This document shows, piece after piece, positions 55,870 through 64,000 of a stretch of DNA of 64,000 nt; position 1 is the stretch's first letter; every line of letters begins with the position of its first letter. Source of the stretch: Ignavibacteriota bacterium (GTDB lineage: Bacteria > Bacteroidota > Ignavibacteria > Ignavibacteriales > Ignavibacteriaceae); assembly GCA_013285425.1 (NCBI GenBank), contig CP053447.1, forward strand, positions 936,001 to 1,000,000. The letters run 5' to 3'. The notes beneath the pieces were generated by a model, which worked only from the letters and a program-made list of their open reading frames with translations, had not been told where the DNA came from and ran no database searches. The position numbers and the translations under genes are program-made.

Positions 55870-57235
55870 TATTAAACAAAGATAATATTGGTTTCAATTT
55901 AAGCTTTGTTTCTTCAAATTCCTCTATGGAATCTGAACCATCTACTATACCACATCCAGCATAAGCGTAAAGTTTATTTCCATTTACTAATGCAGATCTG
56001 ATTGATACAAAGAACTCACCATAACCATCATTATTAAACCAGCCAATCATTCCTGAAAATAAACCTCGATCAAAGGTTTCGGTTTCTTCAATCAGTTTTA
56101 GTGCTTTGTTTTTAGGAATTCCGCATACTGCAGGAGTAGGGAACATAGATCTAATTACGCTTAAAATATTCACATCACTCTTTAGGGTACCATTAATACT
56201 TGTCTGCAGGTGTTGGATATTAGGCAGCTTCTTTACTAATGGAAATCTGGAGTAATCTATAATTTCAGAAAAATCTTCGAGAGCGCTTGTAATAAAATTC
56301 ACTACAGCATTATGTTCATTAATATTTTTTTTGCTGTTCAATAATTCAATTTCAAGAGATTTGTCGTCATCTGCTGAAATTCCTCTCTTAATAGAACCGG
56401 CAAGTGCTTCAGTTGAATATTTTCTTTGATCGAATTTAATTAATAATTCAGGAGTAGAACCGAAGAAAACAGAACCGGATGATTTATATAAGAAATTTAT
56501 GCAGCTTGGATATTTACGGTTGAGTTCATCAATTATTCTTTCCCACGAAATATCTTTGTTTATTTCACCCTCTACTCTTCTTGAAATAACAACTTTATCA
56601 ATTTGAAGTTCCGGAAGTTTTGTAAATAATTTACCTAATAATTCATTCCATTGTTTCAGTTCGTCTTCCTCTTCTTTAATGGTAATTCCAGAGGAATTAT
56701 TATTCTTTGAGATAAGTTTAGTTTCAAGATTATAAATCAATCCAGCCTGGGCTTCAAGAAAATCATTAAAATAACCCTGACGAACAAAACTTTCAGAGAA
56801 CTGATTTGCAATTAAGAAACACGTATCAGAATTCTGATATAAAATGATTTTAGGAACTATTAAATCTACATCTCCAAATTGTTTCCATTCTTCTGAAGTT
56901 CTTTTGACAGGAAATTTTGAAGATAGAATAAACGAAGGAAGATTATATCCGGAATAATCTGAATGATTAGATATAAGTTTATTATTTAATAACTCAACCA
57001 TGTTTTCAAGTAAATCAAGTTCTGTAAAGCCAAATGATTGTCTGGTTAAGCTGTCAAAAGATAAAAATGATATTCTGTTTTCAGGTTCGCTGTAAAAAAA
57101 AACATCATCTGCTTTTTCAACAAAATAATCCAGCAGTAAAGTAAAATTTAAAGAAGATATTTTTACAGCATAGCTGAAAAATAATTTTTTGGGATCATTA
57201 AGGTTGTCTAAAAACTCTTGTTTACTAAACGGCAT
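55859..57235 (-). CDS. menF: Isochorismate synthase
   Basis: A 458-residue chorismate-binding enzyme. The C-terminal catalytic part shows VVISRRVEGEI, STEALAGSIKRG, NEHNAVVNFI and FPTPAVCGIPKNKAL followed by ERGLFSG-like FDRGLFSGMIGW and AYAGCGIVDGS. It converts chorismate to isochorismate, the branch point to menaquinone. It is the first gene of the men cluster, with menD beginning inside its last codons. Entry into other isochorismate products such as siderophores is unlikely given the neighbours. Confidence 0.93.
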   Translation of the reverse strand: MPFSKQEFLDNLNDPKKLFFSYAVKISSLNFTLLLDYFVEKADDVFFYSEPENRISFLSFDSLTRQSFGFTELDLLENMVELLNNKLISNHSDYSGYNLPSFILSSKFPVKRTSEEWKQFGDVDLIVPKIILYQNSDTCFLIANQFSESFVRQGYFNDFLEAQAGLIYNLETKLISKNNNSSGITIKEEEDELKQWNELLGKLFTKLPELQIDKVVISRRVEGEINKDISWERIIDELNRKYPSCINFLYKSSGSVFFGSTPELLIKFDQRKYSTEALAGSIKRGISADDDKSLEIELLNSKKNINEHNAVVNFITSALEDFSEIIDYSRFPLVKKLPNIQHLQTSINGTLKSDVNILSVIRSMFPTPAVCGIPKNKALKLIEETETFDRGLFSGMIGWFNNDGYGEFFVSIRSALVNGNKLYAYAGCGIVDGSDSIEEFEETKLKLKPILSLFNNAD

Positions 57236-57306
57236 TAAAAAATATTCTTATTTAAGGATTGATAGCCAAAATTAACTTAATGCTTAAAAACTTCATAAGA
57301 CACATA

Positions 57307-58263
57307 TCAAAAATTTATATCTTTTTCTATTGTATCAAGTATTCGCAGATAACTTTCATACCTTTCGGCAGAAATTTTATTGTTTTCCAAAGCAGTAATA
57401 ACGACACAACCAGGTTCATGATGATGAGTGCAGGTATTAAACCTGCAGTTTCTAAGATGTTTATTAAACTCAGGGAAATAATGTCCAACATTTTCTTTTT
57501 TAATACCATAAGGATCTATCTCTCTTATACCAGGAGTATCAATAATGTAAGTTGAATTTCCCACATTGAACATTGTGCTGGTAACAGTCGTATGAGTTCC
57601 TTTGCTTGTATAACTGCTAATTTCTCCGGTCTTAAGTTTAAGTTCAGGAAACAACATGTTAAGAATAGAAGATTTTCCAACTCCTGATTGTCCCCAAAAA
57701 AGATTCTTATTTCCTTTAAGAAGAGTTTTAAGTTCTGTTATTCCTGATTCCGGAAAAACAGATGTCAATAATACCTTATAACCGATTTTTTCATAAAGTG
57801 TTTTCCAAAAGTCCTGTTCTTCTTTATCGGCAAGATCGGATTTATTAATAATTATTGATGGAGTTATTCCGGCGCTTTCAGATGTAACTAAAAACCTATC
57901 AAGTGTTTTATTATTAAAATCAGGTTCAAGAAAACTTGAAACAATAAAAACTTTATCAATGTTTGCTGCAATAATCTGCTCAAGACGTTCGCCTCTGTAA
58001 CTAGCTCCTCTGGTCTTGATTGCTTTTCTGGAAAGATGATTTTTCCTTGGTAAGATCTGATAAATCACTCCGGTACCATCATCATTCAAATCAAAGTTTA
58101 CTATATCTCCTACTACTGCAAAATCAGTATGAAAGAGTTTATCCTTTTTCAGATTAAAATCTTTCTTAAACTTTCCTTTTAATGTACACCTTACTAAAGT
58201 ATGATCAGGCTCCTTTAAGACATAAAAATCTTTGCTCTCAGATCTTGAAATAATACCTTGAAT
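57307..58263 (-). CDS. rsgA: Ribosome small-subunit GTPase RsgA, with ATT start
   Basis: A circularly permuted GTPase of about 318 residues. An N-terminal OB fold (1-70) reads QGIISRSESKDFYV and later FAVVGDIVNF. The G motifs run in permuted order: NKSD (G4), GQSGVGKSS (G1) and DTPGIRE (G3). A zinc knuckle is seen in CRFNTCTHHHEPGC. RsgA helps mature the 30S subunit. Taking the first ATG/GTG/TTG in frame (TTG at 58089) would delete most of the OB fold. Going upstream, no usual start exists, but an ATT at 58263 has AAGGAG at 58270-58275, six bases away, and lies where the family begins. ATT starts are rare but known (infC). The unusual start is inferred from spacing and homology. Confidence 0.9.
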   Translation of the reverse strand: MQGIISRSESKDFYVLKEPDHTLVRCTLKGKFKKDFNLKKDKLFHTDFAVVGDIVNFDLNDDGTGVIYQILPRKNHLSRKAIKTRGASYRGERLEQIIAANIDKVFIVSSFLEPDFNNKTLDRFLVTSESAGITPSIIINKSDLADKEEQDFWKTLYEKIGYKVLLTSVFPESGITELKTLLKGNKNLFWGQSGVGKSSILNMLFPELKLKTGEISSYTSKGTHTTVTSTMFNVGNSTYIIDTPGIREIDPYGIKKENVGHYFPEFNKHLRNCRFNTCTHHHEPGCVVITALENNKISAERYESYLRILDTIEKDINF

Positions 58264-58269
58264 GACAAA

Positions 58270-58275
58270 CTCCTT
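58270..58275 (-). promoter_or_regulatory. Ribosome binding site selecting the ATT start of rsgA
   Basis: AAGGAG on the minus strand, six bases before the ATT at 58263. It lies directly behind the U-tract of the upstream terminator. Confidence 0.75.
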
Positions 58276-58278
58276 TAA

Positions 58279-58313
58279 AAATAAAAAAGCACTATATCCA
58301 AAATATAGTGCTT
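58279..58313 (-). terminator. Terminator between the FadL-like gene and rsgA
   Basis: The 11-bp perfect stem aagcactatat (58287-58297) with atatagtgctt (58303-58313) has a 5-base loop and a minus-strand U-tract. It lies 24 bp past the FadL-like stop and ends only a few bases before the rsgA ribosome binding site, so rsgA would depend on read-through or on a promoter inside this region. Confidence 0.85.
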
Positions 58314-58337
58314 CGTTACTTTAATCAATTGAGTGAT

Positions 58338-59759
58338 TTAAAAACGATATGTTGTTGTTAGGATAACATTATGAACTTTAACATCCTGAAAAATTCTGGA
58401 AACATTGCTGCTGTAATTATCACTAATATCTTTCCACCAGCCGTAAGCATAGGCGATATCTATTCCCAGTGTTCCATTAGCCAGAAAACCTAAACCACCG
58501 GTAATATACTTATGGTTAAAATCTGACGCATCATTTTTGAATGGTGAAGATTGATTGAGAAATCCACCGCGGATTCTTAATCCAATTGCAGGTACTGTAT
58601 ATTCAGCACCGAAATTATAATTAAGAGAAGCCGTTAAAATATCTTTGATTTCTTTATTCACTTCAGATATGTATGATGAAGTTAATCCTTCAGGCTTGGT
58701 AAACTTCAGTTGAGAGTAGTCAATCAAAGTTGCTTCAGCACTTAAAATAATTCCTTTAAGATTAACTGCAATCGCACCGGTTATTTCAAATGGGGTTTTT
58801 ATATTATATGCAACCTTATCGCTATAATAATCAGAATCTAAATTATAAATCTGATTGTTACTAAATTCACTACTGCCATTAACAATAAAATCTTCATCCA
58901 CTGTAAATGTTTTTGGAAATTGAACTGTTGCTCCGAATCTTGCCATATCTTCAAACTGATATAAAAATCCTATTTTAGCATCCCAACCGCCAATACTCCA
59001 TTTAAGTGTATTGTTAAAATAGAATGTTTTAAAATCTGTTGTCTGAGGCTCGCCCGGAGCAGTTTCACCTTGATAAATATTTTTTGTATCATCCTCATAA
59101 TAATCGTTTGCAGATTCAAAGCTTCCATTGATTATTGTAAGATTACCTCCGATAAAAAAATTTTTTTGCACTTCAATTGCACCAGATAATGTCCAGTTAT
59201 CAATACCACCTGAGTTAAGAATATCCCCGCTTTGATTTAAATTTCCGTTTATAATAGTGTTATTGTTCACATCAGTTAAGTAAAGATCAAAAGGTATGTC
59301 AGTACCAAGTAAGCTTTGTATTTTAGAATTAGTCCCGGAATTAAATCCGTTAAACTTAACCACAGAAGTAAGATCCTTTGAGTTGTGATAGGAAAGTCCG
59401 AAAACCAAACTTCCCCGGTAAGTAGGGAAGGGAAAAGCAAAACTAACTCTGTCCAGACTTGTGTTGGTGGTGTTATCCTGAGTTTTATTTGCAAAAAAAG
59501 TTGTATTGTTATTATAGTTTATAAAGGATAGTCCGCCGGAAAATTCCATTCTCTTTAGTAACCCAAAACCTGCCGGATTAAAAAATGCAGCAGAAGCATC
59601 ATCACTTAAAGCATTAAAAGCATTTCCCATTCCCAATGCCCTTGCATTAGAACCTAATCCCGGAAAGCCAAGGCGAATTGCATCATTATAATTTTGTGCA
59701 TAGATAAGTGATGAAAATAAAATTATTGCACCGAACAATTTCAATATGTGCATTTTCAT
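58338..59759 (-). CDS. FadL/OmpP1/TodX-type outer-membrane protein
   Basis: A 473-residue outer-membrane protein. The signal peptide ends near residue 21 (LIYAQ). The N-terminal LGSNARALGMGNAFNALSDD with AAFFNPAG is the FadL/OmpP1 plug-region signature, shared with PorV-like proteins. The rest alternates as barrel strands and ends in TTTYRF. Such channels take up hydrophobic molecules, or in the PorV-like branch help T9SS cargo. The start ATG at 59759 has an AAGGAG site that lies inside the last codons of the preceding lipoprotein gene. It ends the operon at the terminator before rsgA. Confidence 0.85.
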   Translation of the reverse strand: MKMHILKLFGAIILFSSLIYAQNYNDAIRLGFPGLGSNARALGMGNAFNALSDDASAAFFNPAGFGLLKRMEFSGGLSFINYNNNTTFFANKTQDNTTNTSLDRVSFAFPFPTYRGSLVFGLSYHNSKDLTSVVKFNGFNSGTNSKIQSLLGTDIPFDLYLTDVNNNTIINGNLNQSGDILNSGGIDNWTLSGAIEVQKNFFIGGNLTIINGSFESANDYYEDDTKNIYQGETAPGEPQTTDFKTFYFNNTLKWSIGGWDAKIGFLYQFEDMARFGATVQFPKTFTVDEDFIVNGSSEFSNNQIYNLDSDYYSDKVAYNIKTPFEITGAIAVNLKGIILSAEATLIDYSQLKFTKPEGLTSSYISEVNKEIKDILTASLNYNFGAEYTVPAIGLRIRGGFLNQSSPFKNDASDFNHKYITGGLGFLANGTLGIDIAYAYGWWKDISDNYSSNVSRIFQDVKVHNVILTTTYRF

Positions 59760-59762
59760 TTT

Positions 59763-60287
59763 TTATCTCCTTCCATTTCCAGAATTTCTGGTACTTGAAT
59801 TATCTTTTGTGTTACCCGAATTAGAATTTCTTGTTCCATTATCCGACGAAGAATTACTATTTCTGGTTGAATTAGGATTTTGAGTCTCAGAAGTATTTTC
59901 TGATCCAACATTTCTTGTAGGCGGCGGAGTATTTATAGTTGTTCCGGAATTTCCGTTATTAAAACCGGGATTTCTTTCATTATTTCCCCTGCCTCCATCA
60001 TTTCTAAAGCTGTTTGTTTCATCGTTTCGATTGTTGTTGGTTCTATCTTTTGTTTTGGTACCCGAGCCATCATATGTACCTATAAAAACAGGAGATGAAA
60101 TCCACCACGGTGTATCATAAAAATCACTAAAATTACCGTAATGTACATTTTCGTAAAATCCGCTTTCATCATTATTGCCGGGAGTGTATGATATTTCTTC
60201 AGTTGGATCCCATACAATTGTGTAACAGCCTGTTAGAGTGAGATTTATCATAAAAAACAAGACTAAAAATCTTTTTAAATTTTTCAT
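59763..60287 (-). CDS. Low-complexity lipoprotein, Asn/Ser/Arg-rich
   Basis: A 174-residue predicted lipoprotein with lipobox LTLTGC and the motif GCYTIVWDPTEE. From about residue 75 it is almost only Asn, Ser, Thr, Gly and Arg, a disordered tail ending NSGNGRR. It resembles the larger neighbour upstream in its lipobox (GCYT) and its Arg-rich end, so the two may be distant paralogs. The codons for the last residues form the AAGGAG site of the next gene. I do not recognise a known family; surface exposure is a guess. Confidence 0.75.
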   Translation of the reverse strand: MKNLKRFLVLFFMINLTLTGCYTIVWDPTEEISYTPGNNDESGFYENVHYGNFSDFYDTPWWISSPVFIGTYDGSGTKTKDRTNNNRNDETNSFRNDGGRGNNERNPGFNNGNSGTTINTPPPTRNVGSENTSETQNPNSTRNSNSSSDNGTRNSNSGNTKDNSSTRNSGNGRR

Positions 60288-60292
60288 CTGTT

Positions 60293-61477
60293 TTATCTCC
60301 TTCTTCCAGAATTGTTACTTCCACTATTACCTCTTGGGCTGGAGTTAGTATTACCCCTTGGAGGTGAGGTTGTATTGTTTGGAGGCGGTGAATAACTCCT
60401 TGGAGTATTATTAGTCTTTGGCGGAGTATAATTTCTATTTGGTGTATTATTTCTGTTTGTGTTGTTTTTATTTGTGTTAGGATTCTTATTTATTGTAGGA
60501 TTTTTTGTCCTGTTTTCCCTTGGAACATCATTCTTTCTGATTTCATTATTTTTATTATCAGAGTTTCTTTTTATAGTCGGATTTTTCTTTTCAGTCTCAG
60601 TTCTTTTCTGAGTATTTATTCTGTTATCATTAGTCTTACTTCGTGTATCTCTGATAACTTCTTTTTCTGTTCTTCTTTGAGTATCGTTTTTTCTGATAAC
60701 ATCATTTGTACGGGTAGAAGTTTTTATCCTGTCATCGTTAGTACGGATCAATTCCTTATCTCTGATTTTCTCTCTTGTTGTGTTATTTCTATCTTGTGAT
60801 GTTATTCTTGTATTATCTCTGAGTCCAATTCTCTCTCGTTTTAATTCGTCTCTGCCGCTAACAATTTGTCTTTCACGAGTCTTTAGTTGATCTCTTAGTT
60901 GTGTATTTCTGTCACGGGTAGTAAACAAATCCCTGCCCCTGCCTGTATTTCTAACTCCGGAGTTATTTCTAACCTGACTAATATCATTTGTTCTATATTT
61001 GTAGTTTGAAGAATAATATCCGCCATAGTATGGATATGGTTCCCACCATCCATAATAATATCGGGGATACCAGTAAGTCGGGTAATAACAGATTACTGAT
61101 GGATAATACCAATATGAAGGATACCAAGGATCCCAGTACCACCATGGATCATAATACACGAAGGAATTAATTCCTATTGAAACTGAGGGATAATAGTTCC
61201 AAAAATATTTTCTATATGAAGGATAACCATAAAAGTAATAATTAACTTCAGTTCCTTGCTCATTGATTGAGGAATCCTCATCATCGTACACATATTCATC
61301 GTTGTATGAATCAGTTAATGTATCCTGATCTTCTTCATAATCATAATAAGGCTTGGATTTTTCGCGGCTCCAGTTACCATAATCATAATCTCTTGTTGCA
61401 ACTTGTGTATAACAACCGGTAAAGGATAGTAACAATACCGGAAGTATTACAAGTAATGTTAATTTAATTTTTTTCAT
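60293..61477 (-). CDS. Low-complexity lipoprotein with Tyr/Trp-rich and Arg/Asn-rich halves
   Basis: A 394-residue lipoprotein with lipobox LSFTGC and GCYTQVATRDYDYGNW. An acidic part (about 40-75) is followed by a Tyr/Trp/Pro-rich block (about 80-155) and then by a long Arg/Asn/Thr-rich tail (about 165-394) ending NNSGRRR. The Tyr/Trp block with YYDPWWYWDPWYPSYWYYP resembles structural or adhesive proteins, and the Arg-rich tail is positively charged. No family is recognised. It is the first gene of the operon with the second lipoprotein and the FadL-like gene. Its last codons (AGAAGGAGATAA) supply the ribosome binding site for the next gene. Confidence 0.75.
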   Translation of the reverse strand: MKKIKLTLLVILPVLLLSFTGCYTQVATRDYDYGNWSREKSKPYYDYEEDQDTLTDSYNDEYVYDDEDSSINEQGTEVNYYFYGYPSYRKYFWNYYPSVSIGINSFVYYDPWWYWDPWYPSYWYYPSVICYYPTYWYPRYYYGWWEPYPYYGGYYSSNYKYRTNDISQVRNNSGVRNTGRGRDLFTTRDRNTQLRDQLKTRERQIVSGRDELKRERIGLRDNTRITSQDRNNTTREKIRDKELIRTNDDRIKTSTRTNDVIRKNDTQRRTEKEVIRDTRSKTNDNRINTQKRTETEKKNPTIKRNSDNKNNEIRKNDVPRENRTKNPTINKNPNTNKNNTNRNNTPNRNYTPPKTNNTPRSYSPPPNNTTSPPRGNTNSSPRGNSGSNNSGRRR

Positions 61478-61635
61478 TTCATTAACCTTTATTGATTTTA
61501 CTGATATTAAAATTGCAAATATCGAGCCTTAATTAAAGTGAAAATTTTTTTCCTGAGATGAAAATAACATGCGCTGAAAAGTTGAGGTGTATATTCCAAT
61601 AAACTTTATTGTATAATAAAAGACACAATTAAAGT

Positions 61636-62412
61636 TCAGATTTTTTGAACAAACTCAAGAACTAAAGCTCTATCAGCCGAAGTTGGATTCCATTTCTTGT
61701 TTTCTAATAAGTCCCTTAGATCAAAACCAGCAGTTACCCCTGGTGCAATTGACCATCGTATTCCAAAATTCATATAACCCTTACCTTCACCAAACCTATT
61801 TGTTGAATTATCATTAAATGCAAAGTTGTATTCAAAAAGAACTGAAAAAGAGCTGCCAAGAGTTTTTTCCAACCCTGCCATTATGTTTACAAAATTATCT
61901 CCGTCTTTATCTTCAAGAATGGAATAATTAATCGCACCGTGTAAACTTAAATAACCAAGCATAGAAAAGTTTTTACTAACGGCAGCAAAAATTCCGGGGG
62001 CTTTTATTGCAAATCTTTTTTCATCCTTAAAATATTCGCCCTTACCCTGTGTATCAAACCCAAGAGTTAACGAAGGTAATAAAATAGTTTCATCCATAAT
62101 TCTGAATCTTAAATTTACTCCGGGTGGAAATGGATACCACTCAGGTTTTCCAGACCCAATTATATTTGTTCCGCCGTAAGAAAGACCAATACTTATATTA
62201 TTAAATATTCCTGCTTCAACTTTTGCGATTAAAGTACCGAAAGGTAAAAGTTCAGTTGTAATTCCAACCGATCCTCGCTCCATTATACCGGCAGCAGGCA
62301 TATCAATTAAATACCGGTGCTCATATTTTGCATTTTCACCCGCAGTGCCCTGTGCAGAAGTTAAAGAAGTAAACCCAATTATTAATATGATAATGCTTAT
62401 AATATTTTTCAT
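61636..62412 (-). CDS. Putative outer-membrane protein, 258 aa
   Basis: The signal peptide ends near residue 20 (LTSAQ). The body has regular alternation and Gly/aromatic turns (GSVGITTELLPFG, GLSYGGTNIIG, NFGIRWSIAPG), like a barrel of about ten to twelve strands. It has a Pro-rich turn WYPFPPGVNLRF and ends in FVQKI. I cannot place it in a known family. It is probably monocistronic. Confidence 0.65.
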   Translation of the reverse strand: MKNIISIIILIIGFTSLTSAQGTAGENAKYEHRYLIDMPAAGIMERGSVGITTELLPFGTLIAKVEAGIFNNISIGLSYGGTNIIGSGKPEWYPFPPGVNLRFRIMDETILLPSLTLGFDTQGKGEYFKDEKRFAIKAPGIFAAVSKNFSMLGYLSLHGAINYSILEDKDGDNFVNIMAGLEKTLGSSFSVLFEYNFAFNDNSTNRFGEGKGYMNFGIRWSIAPGVTAGFDLRDLLENKKWNPTSADRALVLEFVQKI

Positions 62413-62610
62413 TTTTACTCAATATTAAATTTGTTTTACTGCAAGATAAAAATTATTTCATATTGATGCTTGATAAGTTAAAAACGGATGATGGAATGTT
62501 TTAAAATAATGCTGCAAGATAATTTTATCTTAACAGACTTGTTAAAAACTCCCATTCGTTTACAATATTCGGAAGCATTGATATAAATTATCTTTTTCAG
62601 AAACTATGCT

Positions 62611-62988
62611 TTAAGCTGTAAGAGGTAAAATTTCAAATTCAATATATTCCGGGAAGAGAGAATGAACTGATTTAATTTTAATTCCAACAAGTCCAGTTTT
62701 GCCGTTAGCTCTTATTCTAATAATACCCTCATCGGAATTATTTTCAAGTACAGAAATTAAATCAGAACCTTCAACAATTTCGAAGCTTGCAGAAGTTTTT
62801 CTGAACCAGGCTTTTTTCCCTAAAGCATTAATCGGATAAATTTTTATTGTTATTTCAGAATCAAAATCAGCATAAAGATTATTGGCAGATTTTTTTATTT
62901 CAACTCCATAGATATTATAAAGAAAATAATATCCCGCCAGAAGTAACAGTAGTAAAAATATTAGTAAATATATTGAGAGTACTTTCAT
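62611..62988 (-). CDS. Membrane-anchored hypothetical protein, 125 aa
   Basis: One N-terminal helix (about 4-25, LSIYLLIFLLLLLLAGYYF) anchors a small beta-rich domain (about 30-125), which resembles an Ig-like or bacterial sugar-binding fold but has no recognised motif. Its ATG overlaps the stop of the ATP-grasp gene by four bases, so translation is coupled. It probably belongs to the same unit as the ATP-grasp enzyme. Confidence 0.7.
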   Translation of the reverse strand: MKVLSIYLLIFLLLLLLAGYYFLYNIYGVEIKKSANNLYADFDSEITIKIYPINALGKKAWFRKTSASFEIVEGSDLISVLENNSDEGIIRIRANGKTGLVGIKIKSVHSLFPEYIEFEILPLTA

Positions 62989-63902
62989 TCCGACCGAATA
63001 GATTTAACTTCTTTTTTAACTGCGTTCTGCAGATTTGAAATAATCTCTTCAACAATATTGTCGGGCACACCATCATAATGTAAAGATTTTAATCTCATAT
63101 CACATTGATCATTCACGTAATCAATAACAATAAATTTACCATTTGATGCAAGAGCAATTTCTGTGGAAAAGAAATCAAGCTCAGTGATTTTTCTGATAGT
63201 TCTGGTTATTTGAAATAATTTTTTCAGCTGAAATTTATCAACCTCATCTTCCGATAAGCTCTCGTAAACATGGGTCTCATCATCCCACCATGCACATATT
63301 ATTTTTCCAAAAGCCCAAAAGCATCTGAACCATGCTTTTTTGTTATCTAAAACTACGGGAAATATTTTTTGCTGAATAAGATATTTATCCCCGTCATGTT
63401 TTTGTCTTGCCTGTAAAACTTCTTTAAGAGATTCAGCACCTTTAACAACCCCAATTCCACCACCGGTTGTATTACAGGGCTTTATTATAAAGGGATTACC
63501 AAGTAATGAAAGATCATCAACAGATATGAACAGATCTTTAGTCAGACTGTGCGGAGGAATAATGATTGAGTAAGGTACATTCAAACCGGCAGAAATAAAT
63601 TCAAGGTGCATTGTAGCTTTATCAATTGCGTGCTCTATCTTTTTATATGGATTAAAGATTTTGGTTTTTCTTCTGGTTAATACCTTTGCCAGTTCTGAAA
63701 AATCTTCATCCTGATCAGAAGCTCTATCTAAATAACATCTGAAGCTGAGTTTTTTTTGCTTTACTAAATCAGTTGTTTCAAAAACATTTTTTTCAGTTAC
63801 TCTGAAAGTTGTTAATCCGGTTTGTTGCAATCTTGCTTCAATCAAAGAAACAAATTCTTCATCGTACTCCCAGACGTAGGCTATTGCTAAATCAAAAATC
63901 AT
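62985..63902 (-). CDS. ATP-grasp family ligase-like protein
   Basis: A 305-residue protein. The ATP-grasp core shows KIEHAIDKATMHLEFISAGL, NPFIIKPCNTTGGGIGVVKG (the grasp loop), KYLIQQKIFP and FIVIDYVNDQCDMR, which provides metal ligands. It fits the RimK-like group, enzymes that couple ATP to peptide-like bond formation, often on proteins or small molecules. The substrate is unknown. It overlaps by four bases the next gene, a membrane-anchored protein, which may be a partner or substrate. Confidence 0.85.
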   Translation of the reverse strand: MIFDLAIAYVWEYDEEFVSLIEARLQQTGLTTFRVTEKNVFETTDLVKQKKLSFRCYLDRASDQDEDFSELAKVLTRRKTKIFNPYKKIEHAIDKATMHLEFISAGLNVPYSIIIPPHSLTKDLFISVDDLSLLGNPFIIKPCNTTGGGIGVVKGAESLKEVLQARQKHDGDKYLIQQKIFPVVLDNKKAWFRCFWAFGKIICAWWDDETHVYESLSEDEVDKFQLKKLFQITRTIRKITELDFFSTEIALASNGKFIVIDYVNDQCDMRLKSLHYDGVPDNIVEEIISNLQNAVKKEVKSIRSE

Positions 63903-64000
63903 AATTTTCTACAAATACTTTTCTGCAAATTTAAGGCTGGATGTTAAGGTATTCAAATTCACTTATCATTTCCAACAATCAATTAGTCTTGTTATTGCTT

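Noticed and set aside
58090..58262. Noncoding leader before rsgA at TTG 58089
   Set aside because: This stretch encodes the conserved OB fold in the same frame, so it is coding.
1..64000. tRNA, rRNA, insertion sequence or prophage genes
   Set aside because: No cloverleaf-like segment, ribosomal sequence, transposase or phage-type protein was seen in the coding or intergenic parts.

Overview
The window reads as an AT-rich chromosome segment of a free-living, didermic bacterium of the Bacteroidota/Chlorobi/Ignavibacteria group, most likely an Ignavibacteria-type organism. The pointers are a type IX secretion (T9SS) C-terminal sorting domain of the NYPNPFNP type on a multiheme cytochrome, many outer-membrane beta-barrel proteins and lipoproteins, DUF3078, OmpA/TSP3, Wzi-like and FadL-like proteins, a complete-looking menaquinone route apart from MenC, and SpoVG and NhaC types common in that group. 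Taxonomy is inferred from protein character only. No rRNA, tRNA, insertion sequence, prophage or CRISPR array was found.

Layout. 1-8.2 kb: left-truncated HerA-like ATPase, MscS channel, DUF3078 and Wzi-like envelope proteins, a nine-heme T9SS-exported cytochrome and SpoVG. 8.3-18.6 kb: M16 double-domain protease, OmpA/TSP3 protein, and an RND efflux operon (TolC, MFP, RND pump) whose pump lacks the usual proton-relay residues. 18.8-22.9 kb: GlcD/GlcF oxidase pair and LysA, followed by a striking 88-bp tandem array of hairpins (22949-23329). 23.3-35.6 kb: a cell-wall/amino-sugar salvage neighbourhood with an amidase-NamZ fusion, NhaC antiporter, BadF-type amino-sugar kinase, AmpG-like transporter, Dcp, NlpC/P60, transglutaminase and a NagX-like membrane protein. 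35.6-39.9 kb: VIT/VWA protein split by a one-base shift at a 9-A run, a second VWA protein, and a VanX-type D-Ala-D-Ala dipeptidase.

39.9-47.7 kb: a respiratory operon (monoheme c, 13-heme c/cytochrome b561 fusion resembling CbcL, seven-heme NapC/NirT type) next to a stand-alone receiver, an NtrC-type activator and a PAS histidine kinase. Two weak -24/-12-like sites sit in front of the cytochrome operon and the receiver gene. 47.8-58.3 kb: membrane protein, nitrilase, DUF454, and the menaquinone cluster menF-D-H-B-A-E with a convergent DHNA-CoA-type thioesterase, then rsgA, whose only sensible start is an ATT codon placed just behind a terminator. 58.3-64 kb: FadL-like protein with two low-complexity lipoproteins, an outer-membrane protein, and an ATP-grasp enzyme with an overlapping membrane-anchored partner.

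How it fits together. The menaquinone cluster would make the quinone pool that the CbcL-like and NapC-like membrane cytochromes could oxidise, with the nine-heme surface cytochrome as a possible outer electron carrier. The amidase-NamZ, kinase, transporter and peptidase genes could together take peptidoglycan fragments apart and reuse sugars and peptides. These links are inferences from gene content and order.
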